Notes: generated by a model not told the origin, from the sequence alone. Positions 33,836-43,212 are shown, counted from the stretch's first letter. The stretch: 64,000 nt of DNA from Serpentinicella sp031432315 (GCF_031432315.1 NZ_JAVKGO010000001.1:124001-188000), one strand, 5' to 3'. Numbers and translations are program-made.

Positions 33836-34936
33836 ATGAAAGTAATAATCAGTGGAGGCGGAACTGGAGGACATATATATCCAGCAATAGCAATAGCGAA
33901 TAAAATACGTAAAGAAAATCCTAAAGCGGATATTTTATTTATTGGCACACAAAAGGGACTTGAAAGCGAGATTGTGCCTAAGGCAGGATTTAAAATAAAA
34001 ACAATTACAGTTAGCTACTTAAAAAGAAAGATTTCTTACCACAATGTAAAAAGCGCCGTGATGCTATTAAGAGGAATAGTTCAAGCGAGAAGTATAGTGA
34101 AAAAATTCAATCCAGATATTGTTATAGGAACCGGTGGGTTTGTTTGTGGACCTGTTCTTTTTGTTTCAAGATACTTAGGTATAAAAACAATAATACATGA
34201 ACAAAATGTTTTTCCAGGATTAACAAATCGAATCTTAGAAAAATACGTAGACAAAGTTGCCATTAGCTTTGATGATGCAAGAAAGCACTTTAAAAGTCAA
34301 GACAAATTAGTGCTTACAGGAAATCCAATTAGAGAAGAATTTTTAAATGTTCAATTGTCCGATGCAACCGAAAAGTATAAGGGTGTAAGCTCATTGCCTT
34401 TGGTTCTAGTTGTTGGTGGAAGCGGTGGATCCGATAGTGTAAATAAGGCCACTATAGACTTATTAAAAGAATATAATAATAGAAAGTTCCAACTATTATT
34501 TGTTACAGGGAAAAATCACTATGAGAGTGTAATGGAGGAATTGAAATCTAACAACAATCTATCCACAGTTGATAAAATTCTACCTTACTTAGATGATATG
34601 CCTCATGCATTAAAGGCAGCGGACATTGTTGTATGTAGTGCAGGAGCAATTACTCTCTCAGAAGTAACTGCACTAGGGAAACCTGCAATTATAGTTCCGA
34701 AAGCGTACACTGCAGAAAATCATCAAGAATTTAATGCCATTGCCTTAGAGAATAAAGGTGCAGCAGTGGTTATTAAAGAAAATAAATTAACTTCTAAAAA
34801 TCTTTACGATAGCTTGACATTAATTTTAGATAATAAGACCAAATATAGAGAAATGCAAGAAAGTAGTAAAAAATCCGCTGTTACAAATGCTCTAGAAACA
34901 ATATACAAAGAGATACAGCAACTTCTAAATGCTTAA
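33836..34936 (+). CDS. murG: UDP-GlcNAc:undecaprenyl-PP-MurNAc-pentapeptide transferase MurG
   Basis: Peripheral membrane enzyme that turns lipid I into lipid II. The 366 residues are a GT-B fold with ISGGGTGGHIYPA (5-17), GTGGFVCGPV and HEQNVFPGLTN in the N-terminal half, and the sugar-nucleotide motif CSAGAITLSEVTALGKPAIIVP in the C-terminal half. AGGGGT precedes the ATG at 33836; the TTG nine bases earlier overlaps that site. Confidence 0.97.
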   Translation: MKVIISGGGTGGHIYPAIAIANKIRKENPKADILFIGTQKGLESEIVPKAGFKIKTITVSYLKRKISYHNVKSAVMLLRGIVQARSIVKKFNPDIVIGTGGFVCGPVLFVSRYLGIKTIIHEQNVFPGLTNRILEKYVDKVAISFDDARKHFKSQDKLVLTGNPIREEFLNVQLSDATEKYKGVSSLPLVLVVGGSGGSDSVNKATIDLLKEYNNRKFQLLFVTGKNHYESVMEELKSNNNLSTVDKILPYLDDMPHALKAADIVVCSAGAITLSEVTALGKPAIIVPKAYTAENHQEFNAIALENKGAAVVIKENKLTSKNLYDSLTLILDNKTKYREMQESSKKSAVTNALETIYKEIQQLLNA

Positions 34937-35050
34937 AAACAAAAGGTAACACCTCTAGAAATTCACGCATAGTATAGTTATATACATTTTTTTAAATGCA
35001 ATATTTAACATATGTTTGGATAAATAGTAATAGTTCTGGAGGTGACTTAG

Positions 35051-36310
35051 TTGAGTAAGCTATTAGTAAAGGGCGGGAACAGGCTTGAAGGAAGTATAAG
35101 AGTTAAAGGAGCCAAAAATTCAGTACTACCTATACTTGCAGCCACAGTACTTAATGGTGGTATAAATGTTATACATGATATTCCCAACCTGTCAGATGTA
35201 AAACTAATGATAAAAATATTAAAATCAATTGGCTGTTCTGTTAAAAAAGAAGGCAATACAGTGATTGTTGATTCTAGCAAACTTAATAATTATGAAATTC
35301 CAGAAGATCTTGTTAGAGAGATGAGATCCTCAATTGTTTTTCTTGGATCAGTTTTGACCAGGTGTGGAAAGGTGCAAATTAGCTATCCAGGAGGCTGTGA
35401 ATTGGGGCCAAGACCCATTGATCTACATTTAAAAGCATTAAGAGAGATGGGGGCAACAATTAAAGAAGAGCATGGATTTTTATTATGTGATTTAAAAAAT
35501 AAACTTCAAGGTACGGAAATTCAACTTGATTTTCCTAGTGTTGGAGCAACTGAGAATATAATGTTGGCTGCTGTGTTTGCCGAAGGGACTACAATTATAC
35601 GAAATGCAGCTAGAGAACCAGAAATACAAGACTTACAGACATTTATAAACCAAATGGGTGGAAAAGTAACAGGAGCAGGTAGTGCAACAATCAGTATTGA
35701 AGGCGTCAATAAAAATAAATTAAAAGACGTAGAACACAGAATTATACCAGATAGAATTGTAGCTGGGACTTATCTAATTGCAGCAGCGATAACTCGTGGT
35801 GATGTAATATTAAACAACATTATACCAGAACACATACAATCAACTCTATTTAAGCTAAGAGAAGCTGGATCAACAATTATCTCATCTAAAAACAGCATAA
35901 GAATAATAGCACCACAAAATATAAGGGCTATTGAAGCGATTAGAACCATGCCTTATCCAGGCTTTCCTACAGATATGCAATCTCAAATGATGACATTAAT
36001 GGCAATAAGTGATGGAATAACTATATTTAAAGAAAATATTTTTGAAAATCGATATAAACACGCTAACGAATTAACAAGAATGAATGCAAATATTAAAATT
36101 GATGGTAGAGTAGCTATTGTAAAAGGTGTAAAAGAACTGAGTGGTGCAACAGTCTCAGCAAATGATCTACGTGGAGGCGCATCGCTTATTTTAGCCGGTT
36201 TAGCGGCAGATGGACAGACAATAATTGAAAACTCAAAGCACGTGTATAGAGGATATGATAATATAGATGGAGATTTAAATAATGTAGGGGCGGAAATAGT
36301 GAGAATATAA
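35051..36310 (+). CDS. murA: UDP-GlcNAc 1-carboxyvinyltransferase MurA
   Basis: First committed step of peptidoglycan synthesis: adds enolpyruvate from PEP to UDP-GlcNAc. The 419-residue protein has catalytic K22/N23 (GAKNS), the loop cysteine C116 in PGGCELGPRPIDLHL (the fosfomycin target residue in this family), and the DLRGGASLILAGLAA segment near the end. TTG start with GGAGGTGAC upstream. Presence here instead of murC/murB is common in clostridial dcw clusters. Confidence 0.96.
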   Translation: MSKLLVKGGNRLEGSIRVKGAKNSVLPILAATVLNGGINVIHDIPNLSDVKLMIKILKSIGCSVKKEGNTVIVDSSKLNNYEIPEDLVREMRSSIVFLGSVLTRCGKVQISYPGGCELGPRPIDLHLKALREMGATIKEEHGFLLCDLKNKLQGTEIQLDFPSVGATENIMLAAVFAEGTTIIRNAAREPEIQDLQTFINQMGGKVTGAGSATISIEGVNKNKLKDVEHRIIPDRIVAGTYLIAAAITRGDVILNNIIPEHIQSTLFKLREAGSTIISSKNSIRIIAPQNIRAIEAIRTMPYPGFPTDMQSQMMTLMAISDGITIFKENIFENRYKHANELTRMNANIKIDGRVAIVKGVKELSGATVSANDLRGGASLILAGLAADGQTIIENSKHVYRGYDNIDGDLNNVGAEIVRI

Positions 36311-36354
36311 TTCCTTACTTTAATAATCATAAAAAATATAATATAATAAGTATA

Positions 36355-36381
36355 ATGGCGGCTCGATTAAGCTTGCCATTT
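36355..36381 (+). terminator. weak hairpin between murA and ftsQ
   Basis: AATGGC, a 15-base loop, GCCATT, then TTAT. Short stem; may attenuate or simply be chance. Confidence 0.3.
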
Positions 36382-36426
36382 ATACAAAAAAAATTTGTAC
36401 ATGCTGTCCTGAAGGTAGGAATAACA

Positions 36427-37212
36427 ATGGAAAAAAAAATAAAAAAAACCAATAAATTTAAATATATATACTTTAAAAAATATATTAAAATAATTGTAAT
36501 CTTACTTGTTTTTATACTATTGGGAATTTACTATTTATTACAATCAGACTTATTTAACTTAAAAGAAGTTGAAATTACAGGAACAAATTATGTTAGTGAT
36601 GAAGAAGTAATTGATAGTGGGAAACTAACCCTAGGTAGAAATATACTGAAATATAATCTAAATGATATTGAGAAAAACTTACTAAAACATCCGTATATAT
36701 CAGAAGTTTTAGCAAGAAAAAGATTCCCAAATAAAGTGAGCATTGATATAAGGGAAAGAGAATATTATGCGATTATACCCAATATGGGTTCCTACATTTA
36801 TATAGACCATGAAGGATATATTTTAAAAATCGAAAACAATCGCATATATAAAGATAACTATATTCTTATTACAGGATTAATGATAGATAATTTAGAAGTT
36901 GGAGAAAAAATTTCAGTACAAAATGATGAAAAATTAATATATATATCTAAGATTATTGAAGCCTCTAACTTACTTGAAATAAATGATTTAATATCAGAAA
37001 TTAATATATTACAAGAGCCAGATGTAATCTCTCTTATACTTATAAATGAGATTGAGGCATGGATAAACCCTGGTGATGATCCAGCGTACATTGTTACATC
37101 ACTAAAAGAAATTATGCATCAGTTAATAACAAGTAATAGTTCTAACGTCATTATAGATATGCGATTTGGGGAACGCTTCTCTGTAAAAGAGAAAGATCAG
37201 GAGGAATTTTAA
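36427..37212 (+). CDS. ftsQ: FtsQ/DivIB-type cell division protein
   Basis: Bitopic divisome protein. The 261 residues have a Lys-rich cytoplasmic tail, a membrane span (about 21-40), and an external POTRA domain starting FNLKEVEITGTNYVSDEEV, followed by the FtsQ/DivIB beta domain with RKRFPNKVSIDIREREYYAII. GGTAGGA precedes the ATG at 36427; the longer frame from 36355 runs through a hairpin and has no ribosome binding site. The stop overlaps the next start (TAATG), so translation is coupled to the DUF881 genes. Confidence 0.9.
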   Translation: MEKKIKKTNKFKYIYFKKYIKIIVILLVFILLGIYYLLQSDLFNLKEVEITGTNYVSDEEVIDSGKLTLGRNILKYNLNDIEKNLLKHPYISEVLARKRFPNKVSIDIREREYYAIIPNMGSYIYIDHEGYILKIENNRIYKDNYILITGLMIDNLEVGEKISVQNDEKLIYISKIIEASNLLEINDLISEINILQEPDVISLILINEIEAWINPGDDPAYIVTSLKEIMHQLITSNSSNVIIDMRFGERFSVKEKDQEEF

Positions 37213-37946
37213 TGAAAGAAAGAAACGGAAGAATAGCACTGCTAACACTGTGTCTTATTTTGGGCCTTGTTATTTCAATGCAAATACAAGCTGTAAAAAA
37301 CTCCTCAGATAGTGGGGTAGCTTCTACTCAAAAAGTACAACAACTATCCCTACAACTTAAAGACCTAAGAGAAGAAAAAGAGCAGCTAAATAATGAATTA
37401 ACGGAACTAGAAGATAGATTAACGGAGTATCAACTCTCAGAAGCAGATGAGAATGTTATTATCAATAACTTAAGGAATGACTTAAATAATTATCAACTAT
37501 ATGCAGGATTTCAACCTGCAATAGGTCCAGGAGTAACAATAGAAATAAATGATCCAGTTCATGAATTTAGCACTGATGAAAGTATAATTATGTATTACTA
37601 CGATGTGGCTTTGTTAGAACCTATTAACAAACTTAATGCAGCTGGTGCAGAAGCGATTTCTATTAATGGACAAAGATATACTGCTAATACAGAGATTTAT
37701 TACACATCAAATGGTATACAAATAAATGGAGTTACAACTAAAGCACCATATGTAATAAAAGCTATTGGTAACCCAGATACTTTAGAAGCAGCCTTGAATA
37801 TGAGATGGGGTATTGTGTGGGAATTAAAGGAAGGGTACGGAATAACCGTTGATATAACAAAGGAAGATTTAATTGAAATACCACGCCTTGGTAAAATTTT
37901 CAACTATGAATATGCTAAACCATTACAACAAGAAGGACAAAATTAG
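37212..37946 (+). CDS. DUF881-family protein, first copy
   Basis: The 244 residues comprise an N-terminal membrane span (about 8-25), a coiled coil (about 36-75), and a DUF881 domain with GFQPAIGPGVTIEINDP, GAEAISINGQRYTANTEI and YVIKAIGNPDTLEAALN. Members sit beside division genes in many Firmicutes and Actinobacteria (YlxW/YlxX), but their role is unproven. The downstream gene is a paralogue. Confidence 0.88.
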   Translation: MKERNGRIALLTLCLILGLVISMQIQAVKNSSDSGVASTQKVQQLSLQLKDLREEKEQLNNELTELEDRLTEYQLSEADENVIINNLRNDLNNYQLYAGFQPAIGPGVTIEINDPVHEFSTDESIIMYYYDVALLEPINKLNAAGAEAISINGQRYTANTEIYYTSNGIQINGVTTKAPYVIKAIGNPDTLEAALNMRWGIVWELKEGYGITVDITKEDLIEIPRLGKIFNYEYAKPLQQEGQN

Positions 37947-37962
37947 AACGGGGGAGGGGAAC

Positions 37963-38679
37963 TTGAAATCTAAAAGAATTATAATATTTTTAATATTTGT
38001 AATGTTGGGTTACTCAATTGTTATACAAGTTAAAAATGCCGAAGGTGAGTATAGTCTTGTTACTCTAAGAACAATCAATGATTTGAACGAGTCCCTTGAA
38101 AATGAAAAAAGAGAGATATCAAACATGAAAAAAATAATTGAGACTAGGGAAGCTCAACTTATTGAATATCAAGAAGCATTAGAGCATGACGGTAGTATAA
38201 GACAGGCAATTGAAAACGAATTGAAGAGCGTAAAACTATCAGCAGGACTAAAAGATGTAGAGGGGCCTGGTGTAGTTGTAACGTTAAATGATAGTGAACG
38301 TGAGCTTTATGATTGGGAAGATCCAAATGACCTTATCATACACGATGGAGATGTTCTTACAATATTAAATGATTTAAAAGTTGCCGGAGCAGAGGCAATT
38401 TCAATTAACGGACAAAGACTTTTAAGTGATTCTGAGATTGATTGTTCAGGAGCAACAATAACAATTAATGGGATAACCTACGCCCAACCATTCATTATTA
38501 AAGCAATTGGAAATCCAAAAACCTTAGATGCTGCGATGAAAGCACCAAACACCTATGCTTGGAATCTTAGAGAAGTATATGGAATAGTTGTCGAGTCTGA
38601 AGTAAAGGAACATTTAACTATTGAAAGATATAAAGGAAATATTAATATGAGATATGCACGACAGAGGGAGGAAAATTAA
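37963..38679 (+). CDS. DUF881-family protein, second copy
   Basis: A 238-residue paralogue of the preceding protein with the same plan: membrane span (about 6-22), coiled coil (about 40-85), DUF881 domain. The blocks GAEAISINGQR and IKAIGNPKTLDAAM are nearly identical in both, so this is a tandem duplication that has since diverged. It starts at TTG (37963) behind a strong G-rich site (GGGGGAGGGG); the longer frame from 37873 lies inside the previous gene. Its stop overlaps the start of sbp. Confidence 0.88.
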   Translation: MKSKRIIIFLIFVMLGYSIVIQVKNAEGEYSLVTLRTINDLNESLENEKREISNMKKIIETREAQLIEYQEALEHDGSIRQAIENELKSVKLSAGLKDVEGPGVVVTLNDSERELYDWEDPNDLIIHDGDVLTILNDLKVAGAEAISINGQRLLSDSEIDCSGATITINGITYAQPFIIKAIGNPKTLDAAMKAPNTYAWNLREVYGIVVESEVKEHLTIERYKGNINMRYARQREEN

Positions 38680-39020
38680 TGTTAATTGCACTCATTGGCT
38701 TAACGCTAGGTATTGTTCTAGGTCTATTTTTACCTATAACATATCCAGCAGAATACTCGCTATATATATCTGTGGCAATATTGGCTGCACTAGACTCGGT
38801 ATTTGGTGCACTTAGAGCTAATTTAGAAGATAAGTTTAATTCGGGAGTTTTTATTTCGGGTTTTTTTGGAAATGCGATTCTCGCTGCATTTTTAGCATAT
38901 ACTGGAGATAAGTTAGGAGTTCCCTTATATTATGCAGCCATATTTGCTTTTGGTGTAAGACTTTTTCAAAATTTTGCATATATAAGAAGATATTTTTTCA
39001 ATACAGGTCAATCGGAATAA
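38679..39020 (+). CDS. sbp: small basic protein Sbp (DUF1290)
   Basis: A 113-residue membrane protein with three or four spans and the conserved ALDSVFGALRANLEDKFNSGVFISGFF block. Family members (Sbp of Bacillus) lie between division genes and ftsA/ftsZ; function is not established. The start ATG overlaps the previous stop. ftsZ follows after a 133-base gap, without ftsA in between. Confidence 0.9.
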   Translation: MLIALIGLTLGIVLGLFLPITYPAEYSLYISVAILAALDSVFGALRANLEDKFNSGVFISGFFGNAILAAFLAYTGDKLGVPLYYAAIFAFGVRLFQNFAYIRRYFFNTGQSE

Positions 39021-39153
39021 AAATGGAAAAAATTTTATAGATAAATTAATTTTTTTTAAAGGAATATATATTTTTATGTTGAATTAATAAGAATATGTAT
39101 TCTTTTAACTTAAATGTCACTTCAAAAGCATTTTTATAGAGGAGGTTAATATC

Positions 39154-40254
39154 GTGTTAGAATTTGATTTGAATATGGAACAAGTTGCTCAAATAAAAGT
39201 AATTGGTGTTGGTGGTGGAGGTAATAACGCCGTTAATAGAATGATAGATTCAGGACTTCAAGGTGTTGAGTTTATAGTTGTCAACACTGATAAGCAAGCA
39301 CTTTTTACTTCGAAGGCTGAGCATAAAATCCAAATTGGAGAAAAACTTACAAAGGGATTAGGTGCTGGAGCAAACCCAGAAGTAGGAAAAAAAGCTGCAG
39401 AAGAAAGCCGTGAGGATATACATAAGTTATTACAGGGGTCTGATATGGTTTTCGTAACAGCTGGAATGGGTGGCGGTACAGGAACTGGAGCCGCACCTGT
39501 TGTTGCAGAAATCGCAAAAGAGTTGGGAATCCTTACAGTAGGTGTTGTTACAAAGCCCTTTATGTTTGAAGGTAAAAGAAGAATGAAAAATGCTGAAGCG
39601 GGTATTCAGGAATTAAAAAATAAAGTTGACACATTAGTAACTATACCGAATGATAGGTTGTTACAAATAGTTGAAAAGAAAACGTCTATGCTTGATGCAT
39701 TTAAAATTGCTGACGATGTACTAAAGCAAGGTGTACAAGGTATATCAGACTTAATAGCTGTACCTGGTCTTGTTAACCTTGACTTTGCAGATGTAAAAAC
39801 AATTATGTTAGAACAAGGTTTAGCCCATATGGGAATCGGTAGGGCAAGCGGAGAAAATAGAGCTGTAGAAGCTTCAAAGCAAGCTATACAAAGTCCATTA
39901 CTTGAAACATCTATTGAAGGTGCAAAAGGGGTGTTATTAAATATAACAGGTGGATCAAATTTAAGTTTATTTGAAGTTAACGAAGCTGCAGAACTAGTTA
40001 CACAAGCAGCTGATGATGATGCAAATATAATATTTGGTGCGGTAATTAATGAAGAACTAAAAGACGAGATAATAATAACTGTAATTGCCACAGGATTTGA
40101 ACAGGAAGCGACCAAAGGAAACAACGATGAGCAAGTTCAGATTATAGGTAATAGTAATAAAGAAGTAGCTGCTGGCAATGAAGTATATAATAAGGAAAAA
40201 AATAGCTACTTAGATATTCCAGAGTTTTTAAGAGGAAGAAAGAACAAAATTTAA
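39154..40254 (+). CDS. ftsZ: cell division GTPase FtsZ
   Basis: Tubulin-like GTPase that forms the Z ring. The 366-residue protein has VIGVGGGGNNAVNRMI (15-30), the tubulin signature GMGGGTGTGAAPVVAEIAKE, the T7 loop NLDFADVKTIM, and a C-terminal LDIPEFLRGRKNKI tail that binds partners such as SepF or ZapA. GTG start with GAGGAGGT upstream. The usual clostridial followers spoIIGA-sigE-sigG are absent; obgE follows. Confidence 0.98.
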   Translation: MLEFDLNMEQVAQIKVIGVGGGGNNAVNRMIDSGLQGVEFIVVNTDKQALFTSKAEHKIQIGEKLTKGLGAGANPEVGKKAAEESREDIHKLLQGSDMVFVTAGMGGGTGTGAAPVVAEIAKELGILTVGVVTKPFMFEGKRRMKNAEAGIQELKNKVDTLVTIPNDRLLQIVEKKTSMLDAFKIADDVLKQGVQGISDLIAVPGLVNLDFADVKTIMLEQGLAHMGIGRASGENRAVEASKQAIQSPLLETSIEGAKGVLLNITGGSNLSLFEVNEAAELVTQAADDDANIIFGAVINEELKDEIIITVIATGFEQEATKGNNDEQVQIIGNSNKEVAAGNEVYNKEKNSYLDIPEFLRGRKNKI

Positions 40255-40262
40255 GGAACAAA

Positions 40263-40295
40263 AATAATAGCGACGCAATGTCGCTTTTATTATTT
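40263..40295 (+). terminator. ftsZ terminator
   Basis: AATAATAGCGAC, loop GCAAT, GTCGCTTTTATTATT: GC-core stem extended by AT pairs and T-rich downstream arm. Confidence 0.75.
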
Positions 40296-40401
40296 ATATA
40301 GTTTGATATATTGTCTTCTGGATATAATAACTGTTGACAGAAAATAACTGATTGCTATAATAATATAGTGTTATTAAGTAATTTTAAAAAAGGTGATGAA
40401 T

Positions 40402-41703
40402 ATGTTTGTCGATAAAGCTAAGATACATATAAAAGCAGGTAAAGGTGGAAATGGCGCCGTTGCCTTTAGAAGAGAGATTTATGTGCCAGCTGGTGGACCT
40501 TCCGGTGGAGATGGAGGTAACGGTGGGGATATTATTTTTCAAGTTAATTCAGGTATGAGAACATTGATGGATTTCAGATATAAAAAGCATTATTCTGCTG
40601 AAAATGGAGAAGATGGAAAAAATAAAAACATGTTTGGAAAAGATGGTGAAGATCTGGTTCTAAAAGTTCCACCTGGGACAATTGTACGTGATGAGAAAAC
40701 AAATGAAATAATTGCAGATTTAACAAATGATCAACAAAAAGAGGTTATTGCAAAAGGTGGTAAAGGTGGTAAAGGGAATACTAATTTTAAAACTGCAACT
40801 AGACAAGCACCTAGATTTGCTGTTGCCGGCGAACAAGGAGAAGAATTAAGTGTTATACTAGAACTTAAAATGATCGCAGATGTTGGTCTAATTGGATTTC
40901 CGAATGTAGGGAAATCTACATTTCTTTCGGTTGTAACGAGTGCTCGACCCAAAGTAGCAGATTATCATTTTACTACATTGGCACCTAATTTGGGTGTTGT
41001 TAAAACAAAATATGGGGACAGCTTTGTCCTTGCAGATATACCAGGATTAATCGAAGGAGCCCATGAAGGTACAGGATTAGGGCATGAGTTTCTTAGACAT
41101 ATTGAGCGAACTAAACTATTAGTCCACGTTGTTGATGTAGCGGGTATAGAAGGTCGTAATCCAATAGACGACTTTAAAAAAATCAATAATGAACTAAGGT
41201 TATATAATGAAGATCTTACAACAAAAGCACAGGTTGTTGCAGCTAATAAAATAGATATTATTTCCGACTCAGATGAAGAATATTTAAATCTTAAAAAGCA
41301 TGTCAATGAGCTAGGAATTGACATATTTCCTGTTTCAGCTGTTACAAACCAAGGCTTAGATGAATTGATTTCATACGTTGCTGAAAAACTAAAAGAATTA
41401 GAAAAAATAGAAGAAGAAAGAAAAACTCACGTAGTGGAACAGAAAGAGGAAGAAAAAGTCTATAAGTTAGTTGATGAAAATAAATATAACTTCAAAGTTT
41501 ACAAACACGAAGGAATGTATATAATTGAAGGTGCATTTATACAGCGTTTAATAGAATCAACTAATTTTGATGATATGGAATCTCTAAGCTATTTTCAAAA
41601 AGTGCTTAAAGACAAAGGCGTCAATGACGAGCTGAAAAAGCAAGGAATTAAAGAAGGAGACACTGTTAAAATATATGATGCAGAATTTGAATATTTTAAT
41701 TAA
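40402..41703 (+). CDS. obgE: ribosome-associated GTPase Obg/CgtA
   Basis: GTPase for 50S subunit maturation and stress control. The 433 residues have the glycine-rich Obg domain (GKGGNGAVAFRREIYVPAGGPSGGDGG), a G domain with GFPNVGKST, DIPGLIEGAHEG and NKID, and the C-terminal OCT domain (about 345-433). AAGGTGATG precedes the ATG at 40402; the GTG at 40393 lies in that site. rplU-rpmA, which precede obgE in most Firmicutes, are missing here. Confidence 0.97.
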   Translation: MFVDKAKIHIKAGKGGNGAVAFRREIYVPAGGPSGGDGGNGGDIIFQVNSGMRTLMDFRYKKHYSAENGEDGKNKNMFGKDGEDLVLKVPPGTIVRDEKTNEIIADLTNDQQKEVIAKGGKGGKGNTNFKTATRQAPRFAVAGEQGEELSVILELKMIADVGLIGFPNVGKSTFLSVVTSARPKVADYHFTTLAPNLGVVKTKYGDSFVLADIPGLIEGAHEGTGLGHEFLRHIERTKLLVHVVDVAGIEGRNPIDDFKKINNELRLYNEDLTTKAQVVAANKIDIISDSDEEYLNLKKHVNELGIDIFPVSAVTNQGLDELISYVAEKLKELEKIEEERKTHVVEQKEEEKVYKLVDENKYNFKVYKHEGMYIIEGAFIQRLIESTNFDDMESLSYFQKVLKDKGVNDELKKQGIKEGDTVKIYDAEFEYFN

Positions 41704-41749
41704 ATAAATTATAACTTATGTACTAAATTAAATTTAAGGAGCAATTGAT

Positions 41750-42046
41750 ATGTTAACTGGTAAGCAAAGAAGTTATTTAAAAGGTATAGCAAATACAACT
41801 AAACCAATAACTCAAATTGGAAAAAACGGCATTACAGAAAGTTTACTTGAACAATTGGATGAGGCTTTGGAAGCAAGAGAATTAATTAAAGTAAATATCC
41901 TAGAGACAAGCTTAGTAACCGCACAAAGTGCTGCTGAAGAAATAACGAAAGCTTTAGATGCTGAATTTGTTCAAGCCATAGGTAATAAATTTGTTTTGTA
42001 TAGAAAGTCACAAAATAATCCTAAAATTGAGTTACCAAAAAGCTAG
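41750..42046 (+). CDS. yhbY: YhbY-family RNA-binding protein (CRM domain)
   Basis: A 98-residue single-domain protein with the CRM pattern LTGKQRSYLKGIAN, IGKNGITESLLEQLDEALEARELIKV (with the GxxG-like GKNG) and GNKFVLYRKS. It associates with pre-50S ribosomes. RBS AAGGAGC. Sits 46 bases after obgE as in relatives. A terminator overlaps its stop codon. Confidence 0.93.
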   Translation: MLTGKQRSYLKGIANTTKPITQIGKNGITESLLEQLDEALEARELIKVNILETSLVTAQSAAEEITKALDAEFVQAIGNKFVLYRKSQNNPKIELPKS

Positions 42047-42065
42047 TGCTTTGCATTAGCTTTTT
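42037..42065 (+). terminator. yhbY terminator
   Basis: AAAAAGCTAGTGC, loop TTT, GCATTAGCTTTTT. The left arm overlaps the last codons of yhbY. Confidence 0.8.
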
Positions 42066-42135
42066 ACTGTACTCTTTACTAAAATAAAAAAAGTATACTA
42101 TTTTGTTGTAGGTTGTTTTAAAAGGGGGCTATTAA

Positions 42136-43212
42136 ATGAACAAGTTACCGTTGCTACAAATTGGAGACCTAGTTGCTGATAAACCAATTATTCAAGGTGG
42201 AATGGGTGTAGGAATATCATTATCGAAACTGTCCTCAGCGGTTGCTAATGAAGGTGGTATAGGAGTTATTTCTGCTGTACAGACTGGATTTAGAGAAGAA
42301 AATTTCACTACAAATACGCTAAGTACTAATATTCAAAGTTTAAGATCAGAGATTAAAAAAGCTCGTAAACTTAGTCCCAATGGTATTATTGGGGTTAATA
42401 TTATGGTAGCCATTAATAATTATAAAGAGACAGTAAAAGCAGCAGTAGAAGAAAAGATAGATATTATTATTTCAGGTGCGGGATTACCTTTAGATTTACC
42501 TCTATTAGTAAAAGGAAGCAAAACAAAAATTGCTCCTATTGTATCTTCAGCTAAAGCAGCTAAAGTAATAGCTAAAAGCTGGAGTAAAAAATATAATTAT
42601 TTACCTGATTTTGTAGTTGTAGAAGGACCAGAAGCCGGAGGACACCTTGGATTCTCAGAGGATCAAATAAACAACAACGAATCTATCTCACTTCCGGAAA
42701 TTACGAAAGAAGTAATTGAAACACTAGCGCTATTTGAAGAAAAATCTGGACAAAAGATTCCAGTAATAGCAGCAGGAGGAATATTTTCAGGTGCAGATAT
42801 CGCAAAATACTTAAAATTAGGTGCATCAGGAGTACAGATGGGTACAAGGTTTGTAGCTACTGAAGAGTGTGATGCACATATAGATTATAAGTATGCATAT
42901 GTAAATGCAAAAGAAAGTGATGTAAGAATCGTAAAAAGTCCTGCTGGACTACCTGGAAGAGCATTAAATAATCCTTTCGCACAAAGGTTTTCTTTTGAAA
43001 AAATTACTGTTAAATCATGTTATAATTGTCTTAAAACTTGTAATCCTGCAACTACCCCTTATTGTATTAGTGATGCGTTAATACAAGCTGCAACAGGAAA
43101 TATTGACGAAGGTTTAATTTTCGCAGGTAGCAAAGTACACTTAATCGATAGAATAATGTCCGTAAAAGAATTAATGGATAGTTTAGTAAAAGATGCTGAA
43201 TTAGCTTTATAG
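42136..43212 (+). CDS. nitronate monooxygenase-like FMN protein with a C-terminal cysteine cluster
   Basis: The 358-residue TIM-barrel flavoprotein of the NMO/FabK group would oxidise nitronates or, less likely, act as an enoyl-ACP reductase. Motifs: PIIQGGMGVGISLSKL (18-33), GVNIMVAIN, VVEGPEAGGHLGF with the key histidine, and PVIAAGGIFSGADIAKYLKLGASGVQMGTRF. The C-terminus adds C295-x2-C298-x3-C302-x7-C310, resembling a metal or Fe-S site found in clostridial members. RBS AAAGGGGG. It is inserted between yhbY and nadD, which are usually adjacent. Confidence 0.85.
   Translation: MNKLPLLQIGDLVADKPIIQGGMGVGISLSKLSSAVANEGGIGVISAVQTGFREENFTTNTLSTNIQSLRSEIKKARKLSPNGIIGVNIMVAINNYKETVKAAVEEKIDIIISGAGLPLDLPLLVKGSKTKIAPIVSSAKAAKVIAKSWSKKYNYLPDFVVVEGPEAGGHLGFSEDQINNNESISLPEITKEVIETLALFEEKSGQKIPVIAAGGIFSGADIAKYLKLGASGVQMGTRFVATEECDAHIDYKYAYVNAKESDVRIVKSPAGLPGRALNNPFAQRFSFEKITVKSCYNCLKTCNPATTPYCISDALIQAATGNIDEGLIFAGSKVHLIDRIMSVKELMDSLVKDAELAL

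Noticed and set aside
33499..33948. 149-codon minus-strand frame across the spoVE-murG junction
   Set aside because: Antisense to two well-supported genes, hydrophobic only because it mirrors membrane-protein codons.
39089..39104. AAGAATATGTATTCTT palindrome upstream of ftsZ
   Set aside because: Single copy in a very AT-rich gap; palindromes of this sort are expected by chance, and no partner site is seen.
39606..40124. 172-codon open frame opposite ftsZ
   Set aside because: Antisense shadow of ftsZ, serine-rich from the complementary codons, no ribosome binding site.
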